From positions 9,244,001 through 9,308,000 of the forward strand of contig NZ_AP022870.1 in assembly GCF_011764545.1 (NCBI RefSeq): a stretch of 64,000 nt of DNA. The letters are read 5' to 3'. This DNA is from Phytohabitans flavus. Lineage in GTDB: Bacteria > Actinomycetota > Actinomycetes > Mycobacteriales > Micromonosporaceae. The notes under the pieces were generated by a model, which did no database searches, was not told the DNA's origin, and saw only the letters and a program-made list of their open reading frames with translations. The translations under genes and the position numbers were made by a program. Shown here one piece after another: positions 1 to 9,010 of this stretch. Within the stretch, counting starts at the first letter, position 1. The number at the start of each line of letters is the position of its first letter.

Positions 1-121
1 AGTTCACTACTTTCTCGTCTTTCTCTGTGAGATCCACCATCGCTGTCCCATTCATCCGCGTCTAGCTCTCCGCCGTACCCCGATTTGCCGGTTCAGTACG
101 GCTATGTGGGAGGTGTTGCGG

Positions 122-1651
122 ATGGACCGCAGACGGGCGTTGACCATTGGCCTGGTGGTGGCCACAGCTGGAGCCGCGGCCGCGGTGACGATTCCAGCGG
201 TCGCGACCACGAGAGGCCCGGTGCCCGGCGGCCCGGAGCCCGAGATGCTCTCGGCGCTCCAGCGTGACCTGGGTCTGACACAGGACCAGGCCCGCACACG
301 GTTGACGACCGAGCGCGCCGCCGGCCGTACCATCGCCGAGCTCAAGCACCGCGCGGCGGATGCCTGGGGCGGCGCCTGGCTGAACGCGAACGCCACCAGC
401 CTGACGGTGGCCGTGACCGATCCCGCGCTGGCCGAGCAGGTGCGGGCCGCGGGCGCCGAGCCCAAGATCGTCGCCCGGAGCGCGGCGGACCTCGACTCGG
501 TCAAGCGCACGCTCGACCAGAACGCGGACGACGCCACGCCCAACCTGCCCGGCTGGTACGTGGACGTCGCCAACAACACCGTCGTCGTGCTCGCCCAGAA
601 GGGCGGCGAGGCGGCGGCCCGCGAGTTCGCGACGGACGCGGGCGCACCGGCGTCGAGCGTGCGCGTCGTGTCCACAGTGGAAACACCGGTGCCGTTCTTC
701 GACGTACGCGGCGCCGACCCGTACTTCATCAACAGCGCCGCCCGCTGCTCGATCGGCTTCTCGGTCGTCGGCGGCTTCGTCACCGCCGGCCACTGCGGGC
801 AGGTGGGCGCCACGACCACGGGCTTCAACCAGGAGGCCCAGGGCACGTTCACAGCGTCGTCCTTCCCCGGCGACGACTGGGGCGTGGTCGAGGTCAACGG
901 CGACTGGACGCCGCGGCCGGTCGTCAACGACTTCAACGGCGGCGAGGTCACCGTGGCCGGCGCGGAGGAGGCACCGGTCGGCGCCTCGATCTGCCGCTCC
1001 GGCTCGACGACCGGTACCCGCTGCGGCGTGGTCGAGGCCAAGAACGCGACGGTCAACTACGCCGAGGGTACGGTGACCGGCCTGACCCGTACCGACGTGT
1101 GCGCCGAGCCGGGCGACTCGGGCGGCTCGTGGATGTCCGGCGACCAGGCCCAGGGTGTGACCTCCGGTGGGTCGGGCGACTGCACGGTCGGCGGTATCAC
1201 GTTCTTCCAGCCGCTGACCGAGATCCTCGAGGTGAACCAGCTGACCCTCGTCACCGCCAGCGGTGAGGTCCCGCCGCCGCCCGCGACCGGCGCCCCGCCG
1301 ACCACCGAGCCGCCGGCACCGGAGCCGCCGGCGACAAGTGCGTGCGCCGACGAGGAGGTGGCGGTGGCCGGCGCGCTGAGCCGAGCCGGTGCCCGCCAGT
1401 CCCAGCCCAACGGCCGGTTCTTCCGCACCGCCGGTGGCCGGCAGACCGCCTGCCTGGACGGCCCGGACGGCGCCGACTTCGACCTCTTCCTCCAGCGCTG
1501 GAACGGCCAGTCGTGGCAGACCGTGGCGCGGGCGACCGGCCCGGACGCGGACGAGACGCTGACCTTCAACGGCAACGCGGGCGTGTACCGCTACCGGGTG
1601 CAGTCCGAGGCCGGATCGGGTGACTACACGCTGGGGTTCTCCATCCCGTGA
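122..1651 (+). CDS. secreted S1-family serine protease with C-terminal PPC domain
   Basis: Chymotrypsin-fold serine protease of the alpha-lytic/streptogrisin group, exported and acting outside the cell. The 509-residue product starts with a twin-arginine-like signal (RRRALTIG near residue 3, hydrophobic to about 28), then a pro-region of the kind that assists folding and is cleaved off (about 35-195). The catalytic domain shows TAGHC (His224), DDWG (Asp251/252) and GDSGG (Ser333). A Pro/Thr-rich linker begins near residue 381 and leads to a beta-sandwich of the PPC type (about 410-509), often removed after secretion. I start at the ATG with GGGAGG eight bases upstream; an in-frame ATG six codons earlier has no such site. 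The gene stands alone and ends in front of two strong hairpins. Substrate is not predictable. Confidence 0.9.
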   Translation: MDRRRALTIGLVVATAGAAAAVTIPAVATTRGPVPGGPEPEMLSALQRDLGLTQDQARTRLTTERAAGRTIAELKHRAADAWGGAWLNANATSLTVAVTDPALAEQVRAAGAEPKIVARSAADLDSVKRTLDQNADDATPNLPGWYVDVANNTVVVLAQKGGEAAAREFATDAGAPASSVRVVSTVETPVPFFDVRGADPYFINSAARCSIGFSVVGGFVTAGHCGQVGATTTGFNQEAQGTFTASSFPGDDWGVVEVNGDWTPRPVVNDFNGGEVTVAGAEEAPVGASICRSGSTTGTRCGVVEAKNATVNYAEGTVTGLTRTDVCAEPGDSGGSWMSGDQAQGVTSGGSGDCTVGGITFFQPLTEILEVNQLTLVTASGEVPPPPATGAPPTTEPPAPEPPATSACADEEVAVAGALSRAGARQSQPNGRFFRTAGGRQTACLDGPDGADFDLFLQRWNGQSWQTVARATGPDADETLTFNGNAGVYRYRVQSEAGSGDYTLGFSIP

Positions 1652-1661
1652 CGTAGGACGC

Positions 1662-1699
1662 GCCGCGGCGGGATGGGCCTCCTCCTCGCCCGCCGCGGC
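1662..1699 (+). terminator. GC-rich hairpin after the protease gene
   Basis: A perfect 11-bp stem (GCCGCGGCGGG paired with CCCGCCGCGGC) around a 16-base loop begins ten bases after the protease stop codon. No T-tract follows, as is usual for high-GC actinobacteria, so termination is inferred from position and stem strength. Confidence 0.55.
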
Positions 1700-1754
1700 A
1701 CCCAAGAAAGAAGCCCGTCACCGCCAACTCGGGCCGGCGGCGAGCGGGCGGGCC

Positions 1755-1790
1755 GGATGCCGGCGCCCTGATGCACGGGCGCCGGCATCC
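1755..1790. terminator. bidirectional hairpin between convergent genes
   Basis: Perfect 14-bp stem GGATGCCGGCGCCC / GGGCGCCGGCATCC with an 8-base loop, followed on the plus strand by CGTCTTT. It sits 13 bases beyond the end of the minus-strand TPR/YbjN gene and downstream of the protease, so it can serve both converging transcripts. Confidence 0.7.
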
Positions 1791-1802
1791 CGTCTTTCCG
1801 GG

Positions 1803-3371
1803 TTACGGGAGGGCAGCCACCTCGTCGGCGAACTGGGCGCTCGTCACGATCGCGGCGTGCACCAGCACGCCGAGCTGGGGAGCGGCAGCGCCGTGCTCAA
1901 GATCCGTGGTGATGTCGCCGGCCAAGATGAGCTCGCCCTCGCCGGTGTCGTGCACGTACGCCTTGGGCAGCAGCTTGTCGTGGTTCCAGGCGTTGCAGAA
2001 CGCGTACGCCTCCATGAGGCGGTCGGCCTTCAGACGGCGCTGGGCGACCACGCGTACGTGCAGGATCTCGCCCTCCTCGCCCATCCGGTCGAAGGTCACC
2101 ATGCCCTTGCCCCATTGGCCGCCGATCGTGCCGTCCTCGTCGACGTAGTACCGGTCGCCGCGGTCGTCCAGGGCGGCGGTGATGGCCTGCACGGTCAGCG
2201 GCGCCACGACTTCCTCGCGGCCCTCCGGGGGTAGGCCGGGCTCGGCCATGTACGACGGGGTGGGCTGGTCCGGCGGCAGCTCCAGGCTGGCCAGCACCGG
2301 CTCGTCGGACATCCGCAGAGCCAGCCGGCGGGACTGGTGGTCGGTGCCGTTGCGGGCGTCGAACTGGCTGGCGATCTCCCGCGCCTGCGCGGCCAGCTCG
2401 GCGCCGAGCTGCTCCAGCGTGAGGTCGGCCGCCGCGCGGCTCTCGAACGCCGGGCGGTGGACGATCCGGCCGGTCGAGGCGGCCAGCCGGCACACGAGCG
2501 CACCCGCCGCGGCGAACTCCATCGCGGACGCCTCGTCGTACGGGCGGTCGAGCCAGCCCAGGTGCTCCGCCAGGATGTCCACGGCCCGGTCGGCGTTGCC
2601 GGTCAGCACGCAGAAGCGCATGTGCTCCGGCAGGAACGGGAAGGCGTCCCGCTCGTGCCGGTGGCGGCGGTACGCCCGCACGTGTGCCTTCGCCGCCTCC
2701 TCGTAGCGGCCCAGCTTCAGGTACGGCATGAGCACCGCCTCGAGCGCCTTCTCCGGCTGCTCGGCACAGCCCAGCACGCCGCTGAGCACCGGCTCGACCG
2801 TGCGTACGGACTCCTCCCACTCGCCCCAGCCGGCGAGCAGCTCCGCCTGCCGGGACGGGTCACAGCCGGCGCAGTCGCTGTTCTCGTCCCGCTCGGCGGT
2901 GCGCCACAGCTCGAACCACTTGCGCGCCTCGCCCTCGTCGCCGATGTGGTCGGCGATCTTGCAGCGGAGGTTGTAGATGGTCTGCATGCTGTGCCCGCCG
3001 GCCTTGAAGCGCCGCTCCATGTCGTCGAGCGCGGCCTGCGTCTGCGCCAGCCCCACCCGCGGCGTGCTGCGCAGCGTGGCCACCGCCCACTTGTGGTACC
3101 AGCGCAGCTGCTCGCCGTCCCACTCCTCGAACATCGAAGGGTCGCGGTCGTACGCCGCCAGGCACCACCCGAACGCGGGCAGCATGCGCCACCGCTCGGT
3201 GTGGTTGTTGTACGCGTCGATCAGGTCGATCCGGGCGTCGTAGCCGAGCCGGACGTCACGGGCGGCGTCGGCGTGGGCCGCGATCCGCTCCAGCTCGGCG
3301 ATCTTGCTGTCGCCGTCCGGCAGCTCGCGCGCCGCTTCGAGGGCTTCGTGCAGCTCGTGCGTGGTGCTCAT
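1803..3371 (-). CDS. TPR-like protein with C-terminal YbjN domain
   Basis: A 522-residue cytoplasmic protein. Residues about 1-340 are helical and repeat-like (alternating Trp/Leu/Ala helices of TPR character, including a CAGC pair near 175). Residues about 395-520 form a YbjN domain (start near LTVQAITAALDDRG, then FCNAWNHDK and ITTDLEHG), closely related to the stand-alone YbjN protein encoded at 5240-5677. YbjN domains have a fold like type III secretion chaperones, but their biochemical role is unclear. The ATG overlaps the stop codon of the HSP90 gene (ATGA), so the two are translationally coupled. The pairing suggests a client-binding or adaptor role for an HSP90-family chaperone; this is inference. 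Confidence 0.8.
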   Translation of the reverse strand: MSTTHELHEALEAARELPDGDSKIAELERIAAHADAARDVRLGYDARIDLIDAYNNHTERWRMLPAFGWCLAAYDRDPSMFEEWDGEQLRWYHKWAVATLRSTPRVGLAQTQAALDDMERRFKAGGHSMQTIYNLRCKIADHIGDEGEARKWFELWRTAERDENSDCAGCDPSRQAELLAGWGEWEESVRTVEPVLSGVLGCAEQPEKALEAVLMPYLKLGRYEEAAKAHVRAYRRHRHERDAFPFLPEHMRFCVLTGNADRAVDILAEHLGWLDRPYDEASAMEFAAAGALVCRLAASTGRIVHRPAFESRAAADLTLEQLGAELAAQAREIASQFDARNGTDHQSRRLALRMSDEPVLASLELPPDQPTPSYMAEPGLPPEGREEVVAPLTVQAITAALDDRGDRYYVDEDGTIGGQWGKGMVTFDRMGEEGEILHVRVVAQRRLKADRLMEAYAFCNAWNHDKLLPKAYVHDTGEGELILAGDITTDLEHGAAAPQLGVLVHAAIVTSAQFADEVAALP

Positions 3372-5179
3372 GAGGGCTCCGGATCAGAAGAGGGAAGCGA
3401 TGGGATGTCGGTGAAGGCCCGGTCGAGCAGCGCCAGGAACGACCGGTTCAGCGCCGCCGTGTCGACCGCCCGCAGCGGGTGGTGGCCGGCGAGCAGCGCC
3501 TGGCCGTACAGGGCCTCGACGGCGTGGCGCAGCGCGGGCCCCGGCGGGTACGACGTGATCTTGCGGATGAGCGGGTGGCGCCAGTTGAAGACAAGCTCCG
3601 GCCGGTGCTCCACGGTCACGTCGTTGAACGCCGAGAGCACGTCCGACCACAGCTCGTCGACCGCCTCGATGCTGCGCCGCACGGTGTCCTGGGTGCGCGC
3701 CTTCTGGCTCATCACGTAAAGCGCCGGCATCGTCACCGGGTCGAACTGGCGGATCAGCGGCACGCAGTCGAGCTCGCGCAGCACCGCCCGCGCGGTCTCC
3801 AGGAACGGCGCCACCTGCGCCTCCTGGCCGGGCAGCAGCGGATCGAGCCGCGCGGCCAGCTCGCCCGGGTCGAGGCGGCGCACCCGTGCCTCGGGGTCCA
3901 CCCTGGACAGTCGCTCCAGGATCTCGGTGTCGTACGCGTACCCAGCGTTGACCACCGGCGTACCGGCGGCGCTGGCGATCGCGGCCAGCGAGCGGAACTC
4001 GTCGACCGTCTCGACGTACCGGATCATCGACAGCCCGCGGCGGAAAACCCGCAGCGGCATCGTGCCCCGGCTCGTCTCGAACGGCAGCCACGCGTCGACA
4101 AGCCGCAGCATCTCGTCGTCGCGTACCGCGAGCGCCTTGACGCCCAGGTGGTGCACGCGCAGGAAGGCGGCCAGCCGGTCCGGGTCGTTGACCGACAGGT
4201 CGAGCAGCCAGGTGCGGATCTGCTCGCCGAGCCCGGCGCGTACGGCGGAGAGCAGGTCGTCCTCGTACAGCGCCTCACGGCTCGCGGTTGGCCGCAGCAT
4301 GCTCGTGTCGACCACGCACCGCACGAAGAACGCCCACTCCGGTACAAGCTTGGCGGCGTCCTCGCTGAGCAGCATGCGCTTGAGGTAGACACGGTGACCG
4401 CCCTGCCCGACCTGGGCCGGTGAGGCGAGCACGAAGCCGACCCCGTGCAGCCCGGCCTCGGGCACGCCGAGGTCGATGACCTCCATGGGGCGGCTGCCGA
4501 GCAGCTTGGCGCCGTAGTCGAGCAGCGCCGCGCGGCGTACCTCTGGATCGTCGTAGCTGATCTCCCACGGAGCCTGCGGCTCGGTGATCCGCTCGCCCTC
4601 GAGGGTGACCTCGACATCCAGCAGGTGGGCGTACGACATCGCGAGGTCGCGGACAGTGGTCGGCGTGAGCCAGTGCTCCGCGCCGGCCCGGGGCCGGAGG
4701 GTGACCGCCGTGCCGACCTCGGCGGCCTCGGCCGGGCCCACGGTGTAGCGGCCGTCCGCGTACCCGGTCCAGCTCACCGCCTCGCCGCCCTTGGCCGACC
4801 GGGTGACCACCTCGATCGCGTCCGCGACCATGAAGCAGGAGAGCAGCCCGATGCCGAACTGGCCGAGGTAGTCCTGCCGCGCGAACCCCAGGTCGTCCCG
4901 TTTGGAGGTGCGCCCCACGCTGGCCAGGAACGTGTGCACCTCCGTCTCGGTGAGCCCGATGCCGTTGTCGGTCACCCGCAGCGCCCCGCCGGGCAGCGAC
5001 TCGATGACCACGCGGCCGGCGGGGGAGTCCGGGTCCGCGGCGCGACGCGCTGTGATCGCGTCGGTGCCGTTCTGCAACAGCTCGCGTACGAAGACTCGCG
5101 GGCTCGCGTACAGGTGGTGGCTGAGCAGGTCGACCACGCCGCGCAGGTCGACCTGGAAGCGGTGCTCGGCGGTCGTCAC
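3368..5179 (-). CDS. HSP90-family molecular chaperone (HtpG-like)
   Basis: ATP-dependent chaperone of the GHKL/HSP90 family, 603 residues against roughly 620-640 for HtpG. The N-terminal ATPase shows the Bergerat-fold motifs ELLQNGTDA (Asn that binds Mg-ATP, near residue 37), DNGIGL (near 70) and GQFGIGLLS (near 107); the middle domain contains the catalytic-loop type sequence RPTASREAL. The C-terminal part is diverged from E. coli HtpG, as in the actinobacterial HSP90-like subgroup. The GTG start has GGGAAG/GGAG upstream. It is the middle gene of a three-gene operon with YbjN proteins on both sides, a spacing of 60 bases upstream and ATGA overlap downstream. Confidence 0.88.
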   Translation of the reverse strand: MTTAEHRFQVDLRGVVDLLSHHLYASPRVFVRELLQNGTDAITARRAADPDSPAGRVVIESLPGGALRVTDNGIGLTETEVHTFLASVGRTSKRDDLGFARQDYLGQFGIGLLSCFMVADAIEVVTRSAKGGEAVSWTGYADGRYTVGPAEAAEVGTAVTLRPRAGAEHWLTPTTVRDLAMSYAHLLDVEVTLEGERITEPQAPWEISYDDPEVRRAALLDYGAKLLGSRPMEVIDLGVPEAGLHGVGFVLASPAQVGQGGHRVYLKRMLLSEDAAKLVPEWAFFVRCVVDTSMLRPTASREALYEDDLLSAVRAGLGEQIRTWLLDLSVNDPDRLAAFLRVHHLGVKALAVRDDEMLRLVDAWLPFETSRGTMPLRVFRRGLSMIRYVETVDEFRSLAAIASAAGTPVVNAGYAYDTEILERLSRVDPEARVRRLDPGELAARLDPLLPGQEAQVAPFLETARAVLRELDCVPLIRQFDPVTMPALYVMSQKARTQDTVRRSIEAVDELWSDVLSAFNDVTVEHRPELVFNWRHPLIRKITSYPPGPALRHAVEALYGQALLAGHHPLRAVDTAALNRSFLALLDRAFTDIPSLPSSDPEPS

Positions 5180-5239
5180 GCTCCGCTTCCCTTCGTGCGT
5201 TCGCTCATCGTCGTCGCGGGGCGCGGCCGCGGTCCCCGC

Positions 5240-5677
5240 TCACTCACCCTTCAAACCCGCCGCTGCCTCGGCCAGCTGGCAGCCGGTCGAGATGCCGCAG
5301 CCGATGAGCTGGTCGAGCTGGGCCTGCGAGACTCCGCGCTCCAGGTCGGTCGTGACCTCGCCGAAGACGCGGGCCGTACCGTCGTCGTTGACGTGGACGA
5401 ACGCCTTCGGCCACAGGCGGTCGTGGTTCCACTCGTTGCAGAAGGCGTAGAGCTGCGGCACGTCGTCCACGGTGAACTCGGTCGCGGCGAGCGTGCGTAC
5501 CTGCAACATCTCGCCCTGGGAGCCGCGGCGGAAAAACCAGATGAGGTTTTCGTCCCACATCCCGCCGATGTCACCGTCGTCGTCGGTGCCGAAGTTGTAG
5601 CCGCGGGCGTTCAGTACCTGCGCGATCAGCTCGTTGGTGAGCGGCGCGAGGGTCTGCACCTCGCCGTCGGATGGCAT
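5240..5677 (-). CDS. YbjN domain-containing protein
   Basis: A 145-residue single-domain protein of the YbjN family. Conserved features are LTNELIAQVLNARGYNF near the N-terminus, an acidic loop DDDGDIGG, FCNEWNHDRLWPKA in the middle and VTTDLERGVS near the C-terminus. The same series of motifs closes the TPR protein two genes downstream, so the operon carries two related YbjN domains flanking an HSP90 chaperone. No catalytic residues are evident, and the fold suggests protein binding. The ATG is preceded by AAGGGA at a rather long spacing. Its promoter should lie in the 215-base gap shared with divergent ftsK. Confidence 0.8.
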   Translation of the reverse strand: MPSDGEVQTLAPLTNELIAQVLNARGYNFGTDDDGDIGGMWDENLIWFFRRGSQGEMLQVRTLAATEFTVDDVPQLYAFCNEWNHDRLWPKAFVHVNDDGTARVFGEVTTDLERGVSQAQLDQLIGCGISTGCQLAEAAAGLKGE

Positions 5678-5892
5678 GCGAGAAATGTCCCTTCAGCTGG
5701 CTGCGATTTTTCCGGTGTCGCCCATCTTTGGGCGCCTCCGCCACGTGACGGGCGGCACCCATGGTGCGAAGTTCCCGGGGCACGATACGACGGCGGCGCC
5801 AGACCGGATCAAGGGCCCGCGCACCAAAATTCACGCCGCCCACCGGGCGCGGTTCCGTCGTACCTTGCGGCTACCGTGTGATCCTAGGGCCT

Positions 5893-8334
5893 ATGGCTGG
5901 CCGCACCACCCAGGCGAGTAAGCGGCGCGGCGCCTCCACTGCGCGCGCCGCGAGCGCTCGCACGCGCCAGACCACCCGCCGGCGCACCCCGACCGCCAGC
6001 CCCGCCGTCATCGTCGGCCGTGGTGTTCGCGCACTCTGGATGGGCCTCGCGAACAGCGTGGGCTGGCTGGTCCGCGGCGTCGGCCAGCAGGCCGCCAACG
6101 CCCGCGACCTCGACCCCGAGCATCGCCGCGACGGCGCCGGCCTCCTGCTGCTGGGCCTGTCGATCCTCACCGGTGTCGCGGTCTGGTTCTCCGGGGCCGG
6201 CCCGGTCGGCGAGCGGGTGGCCGACACCGTGCGCCTCTTCCTCGGCGCGATCGCCGCCGCGCTGCCGCTGCTGCTGCTCGTCGCCGCGATCCGCCTGATG
6301 CGCGAGCCGAGCGATCCCGAGCACCGCGGCCGGGGCGTGGTCGGCTGGTCCGCGCTGATCCTCTCCTCGGCCGGCCTGCTGCACCTCGCCCAGGACCCGA
6401 TCGACAACGCCCAGCGCGACTACGCGGGCGGGCTCTTCGGCGCCGCGGTCGGCGGGCTGCTGGAGCGGGCGGTGACCGAGTGGGTGGCGACGCCACTGCT
6501 GATCCTGCTGCTCCTCTTCGGCCTGTTGGTCATCACGGCCACGCCGATCAACAAGATCCCCGAGCGGCTGGGGCTGCTGGTCGGCTCGTTGCTGGGCCGC
6601 CCGCTCCCCGCCGACGAGCCCGCGCAGGACGAGGAAGACGAAGAGGAGGAGGCGCCGCCGGTACGGCGCCGGTCCACGACGCGCCGCCGGCAGTCGGCAC
6701 GCACCGAGGACGCCGGAGATGCGGACGGCGAGGAGATCGTGCACGACACGGTCCTCCTGCCCCGCAAGCCACCGGCGACCGTGCCCGCGGCCCGCAAGGT
6801 CGCCGAGCCGCCCGAGCACTCGACGCCGCCCACCCGCGCTGAGCAGCTCGCCATCACCGGCCTGGCCGGCGACTACAAGCTGCCCCCGCCCAACCTGCTC
6901 AAGCAGGGGGTCGCGGCCAAAACCCGGAGCAAGGCGAACGACGAGGTCATCGCCGCGCTACAGAGTGTGTTCGAGCAGTTCGATGTGGACGCCGCGGTCA
7001 CCGGGTTCACCCGCGGGCCGACGGTCACCCGGTACGAGGTGGAGCTGGGTCTCGGCGTCAAGGTCGAGCGGATCACGCAGCTGTCCCGCAACATCGCGTA
7101 CGCGGTGAAGTCGCCGGACGTGCGCATCCTCAGCCCGATCCCGGGCAAGAGCGCGGTCGGCGTGGAGATCCCGAACTCCGACCGTGAGGACGTGGCGCTC
7201 GGCGACGTGCTCCGCTCGCGGGCGGCCACCGGTGACCACCACCCGATGCTTGTCGCGCTCGGCAAGGACATCGAGGGCGGCTACGTGGTGGCCAACCTCG
7301 CGAAGATGCCGCACATCCTCATCGCCGGCGCCACCGGCGCGGGCAAGTCGTCCTGCCTCAACTCGCTGCTGGTCTCGATCCTGACCCGGGCCACGCCGGA
7401 CGAGGTGCGGCTCGTCCTGATCGACCCGAAGCGCGTGGAGATGACCGCGTACGAGGGCATCCCGCACCTCGTCACCCCGATCATCACCAACCCCAAGAAG
7501 GCCGCCGACTCGCTCGACTGGGTCGTCCGCGAGATGGACATGCGGTACGACGACCTGGCCGCGGCCGGGGTGCGGCACATCGACGACTACAACCGCAAGG
7601 TACGCGCCGGGCAGGTCAAGCCGCCGCCGGGCAGCGAGCGGGAGATCCGCCCGTACCCGTACCTGCTGGTGATCGTCGACGAGCTGGCCGACCTCATGAT
7701 GGTGGCCCCGCGCGACGTCGAGGACTCGGTCGTCCGGATCACCCAGCTGGCCCGCGCCGCCGGCATCCACCTTGTACTGGCCACCCAGCGCCCCTCGGTC
7801 GACGTGGTCACCGGCCTCATCAAGGCGAACGTGCCGTCCCGCCTCGCGTTCGCCACATCCTCGCTCGCCGACTCCCGGGTCATCCTCGACCAGCCCGGCG
7901 CGGAGAAGCTGATCGGCCGCGGCGACGGGCTCTTCCTGCCGATGGGCGCCTCCAAGCCGATCCGCATCCAGGGCGCCTGGGTCAACGAGTCCGAGATCAA
8001 CGACGTCGTCAAGTTCTGCAAGAACCAGCGCGAACCGGAGTTCCGCCCGGATGTGCTGACCCCGGTGCAGGACCCGAAGAAGAAGATCGACGAGGAGATC
8101 GGCGACGACCTGGACCTGCTCGTGCAGGCGATCGAGCTGGTGGTCACGTCGCAGTTCGGCTCGACCTCGATGCTCCAGCGCAAGCTGCGGGTCGGCTTCG
8201 CGAAGGCGGGCCGCCTGATGGACCTGATGGAGACGCGCGGCATCGTCGGCCCCTCAGAGGGCTCCAAGGCCCGCGACGTGCTCGTCAAGCCCGACGAGCT
8301 GGAGGAGGCGTTGGCCCAGCTCCGCCCCGAGTAG
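5893..8334 (+). CDS. ftsK: DNA translocase FtsK/SpoIIIE
   Basis: Septal DNA pump that clears and segregates chromosome termini. The 813-residue protein has a basic N-terminal tail, four membrane segments (about residues 85-235), an acidic Glu-rich linker (about 240-280), then the alpha/beta RecA-like motor with Walker A GATGAGKSS (Lys485) and Walker B LVIVDELADL. The winged-helix gamma domain that reads polar KOPS-like sequences occupies about the last 75 residues (SQFGSTSMLQRKLRVGFAKA). The start is the ATG that opens MAGRTTQ; the reading frame stays open 44 codons further upstream but that leader is Arg/Pro-rich and not conserved-looking. Divergent from the YbjN-HSP90 operon and followed 15 bases later by a small regulator. 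Confidence 0.92.
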   Translation: MAGRTTQASKRRGASTARAASARTRQTTRRRTPTASPAVIVGRGVRALWMGLANSVGWLVRGVGQQAANARDLDPEHRRDGAGLLLLGLSILTGVAVWFSGAGPVGERVADTVRLFLGAIAAALPLLLLVAAIRLMREPSDPEHRGRGVVGWSALILSSAGLLHLAQDPIDNAQRDYAGGLFGAAVGGLLERAVTEWVATPLLILLLLFGLLVITATPINKIPERLGLLVGSLLGRPLPADEPAQDEEDEEEEAPPVRRRSTTRRRQSARTEDAGDADGEEIVHDTVLLPRKPPATVPAARKVAEPPEHSTPPTRAEQLAITGLAGDYKLPPPNLLKQGVAAKTRSKANDEVIAALQSVFEQFDVDAAVTGFTRGPTVTRYEVELGLGVKVERITQLSRNIAYAVKSPDVRILSPIPGKSAVGVEIPNSDREDVALGDVLRSRAATGDHHPMLVALGKDIEGGYVVANLAKMPHILIAGATGAGKSSCLNSLLVSILTRATPDEVRLVLIDPKRVEMTAYEGIPHLVTPIITNPKKAADSLDWVVREMDMRYDDLAAAGVRHIDDYNRKVRAGQVKPPPGSEREIRPYPYLLVIVDELADLMMVAPRDVEDSVVRITQLARAAGIHLVLATQRPSVDVVTGLIKANVPSRLAFATSSLADSRVILDQPGAEKLIGRGDGLFLPMGASKPIRIQGAWVNESEINDVVKFCKNQREPEFRPDVLTPVQDPKKKIDEEIGDDLDLLVQAIELVVTSQFGSTSMLQRKLRVGFAKAGRLMDLMETRGIVGPSEGSKARDVLVKPDELEEALAQLRPE

Positions 8335-8349
8335 CTCTATTGTCAATGG

Positions 8350-9003
8350 GTGGACGATTTAGAGGCGCTCGCGCTCCTGACCGATCCGGTGCGGCGCTCG
8401 GCGTACCAGGCCGTCGTCGATGCCGGCGCGGAGCCGGTGGGGCGGGACGAGGTGGCCGCGGCGCTCGGGGTCGGGCGCACGCTCGCCGCCTTTCACCTGG
8501 ACAAGCTTGTCGACGCGGGGCTGCTCGAGGTGTCGTTCGCGCGGCGGACCGGGCGTTCCGGGCCGGGTGCCGGACGGCCGGCGAAGCTCTACCGGCGGGC
8601 CGCCGGCGAGCACGTCGTCAGCGTGCCGCCCCGCGCGTACCTCTCCGCGGCTGAGCTTCTCGCCGAGGGCGTCGAGCGGGCCGGTGCCGACGCGGCGGTC
8701 TACGAGGTCGCGCGCGAGCACGGGCGGGAGGTGGGTGCCGCCGCCGGTGCGGGGGCCGATCCGGTCGAGGTGCTCGCCTCGAGCGGCTACGAGCCGGAGA
8801 CGGACGACGCCGCGGTACGCCTGCGCAACTGCCCGTTCCACCAGCTCGCCACGCGGTTCCCACCCCTCGTCTGCGGCATGAACCTGGCGCTCGTCGAGGG
8901 CGTGCTGGAGGGTGCCGCCGCGGCGCAGTGGCGGGCCCGGCTCGACCCGGGACCCGGCTACTGCTGCGTGACTCTTTCTAAAAACAAGATCAATGATTTA
9001 TAG
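8350..9003 (+). CDS. ArsR/SufR-like winged-helix regulator with C-terminal cysteines
   Basis: Transcriptional regulator of 217 residues starting at GTG. The N-terminal third is a winged helix-turn-helix of the ArsR/DeoR style (LTDPVRRSAYQAVVDAG, then AALGVGRTLAAFHLDKLVDAGLL, residues 10-60) with a basic wing (RRTGRSGPGAGRPAKLYRR). The C-terminal half carries NCPFHQLA, then VCGMNLALVEG and a GYCCVTL end. This Cys spacing resembles regulators of the SufR type that hold an iron-sulfur cluster; metal or cluster binding is inferred, not shown. The sequence just before the start contains ATTGTCAAT, a small palindrome that could be its own operator. It ends inside the upstream region of the DUF3291 gene. 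Confidence 0.78.
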   Translation: MDDLEALALLTDPVRRSAYQAVVDAGAEPVGRDEVAAALGVGRTLAAFHLDKLVDAGLLEVSFARRTGRSGPGAGRPAKLYRRAAGEHVVSVPPRAYLSAAELLAEGVERAGADAAVYEVAREHGREVGAAAGAGADPVEVLASSGYEPETDDAAVRLRNCPFHQLATRFPPLVCGMNLALVEGVLEGAAAAQWRARLDPGPGYCCVTLSKNKINDL

Positions 9004-9010
9004 TACGACC

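Noticed and set aside
62..1705. Long antisense frames opposite the protease and other genes (hundreds of codons)
   Set aside because: They are Arg/Pro/Ala-rich shadows caused by high third-position GC, without motifs or ribosome sites, while the opposite strand codes for recognisable families.
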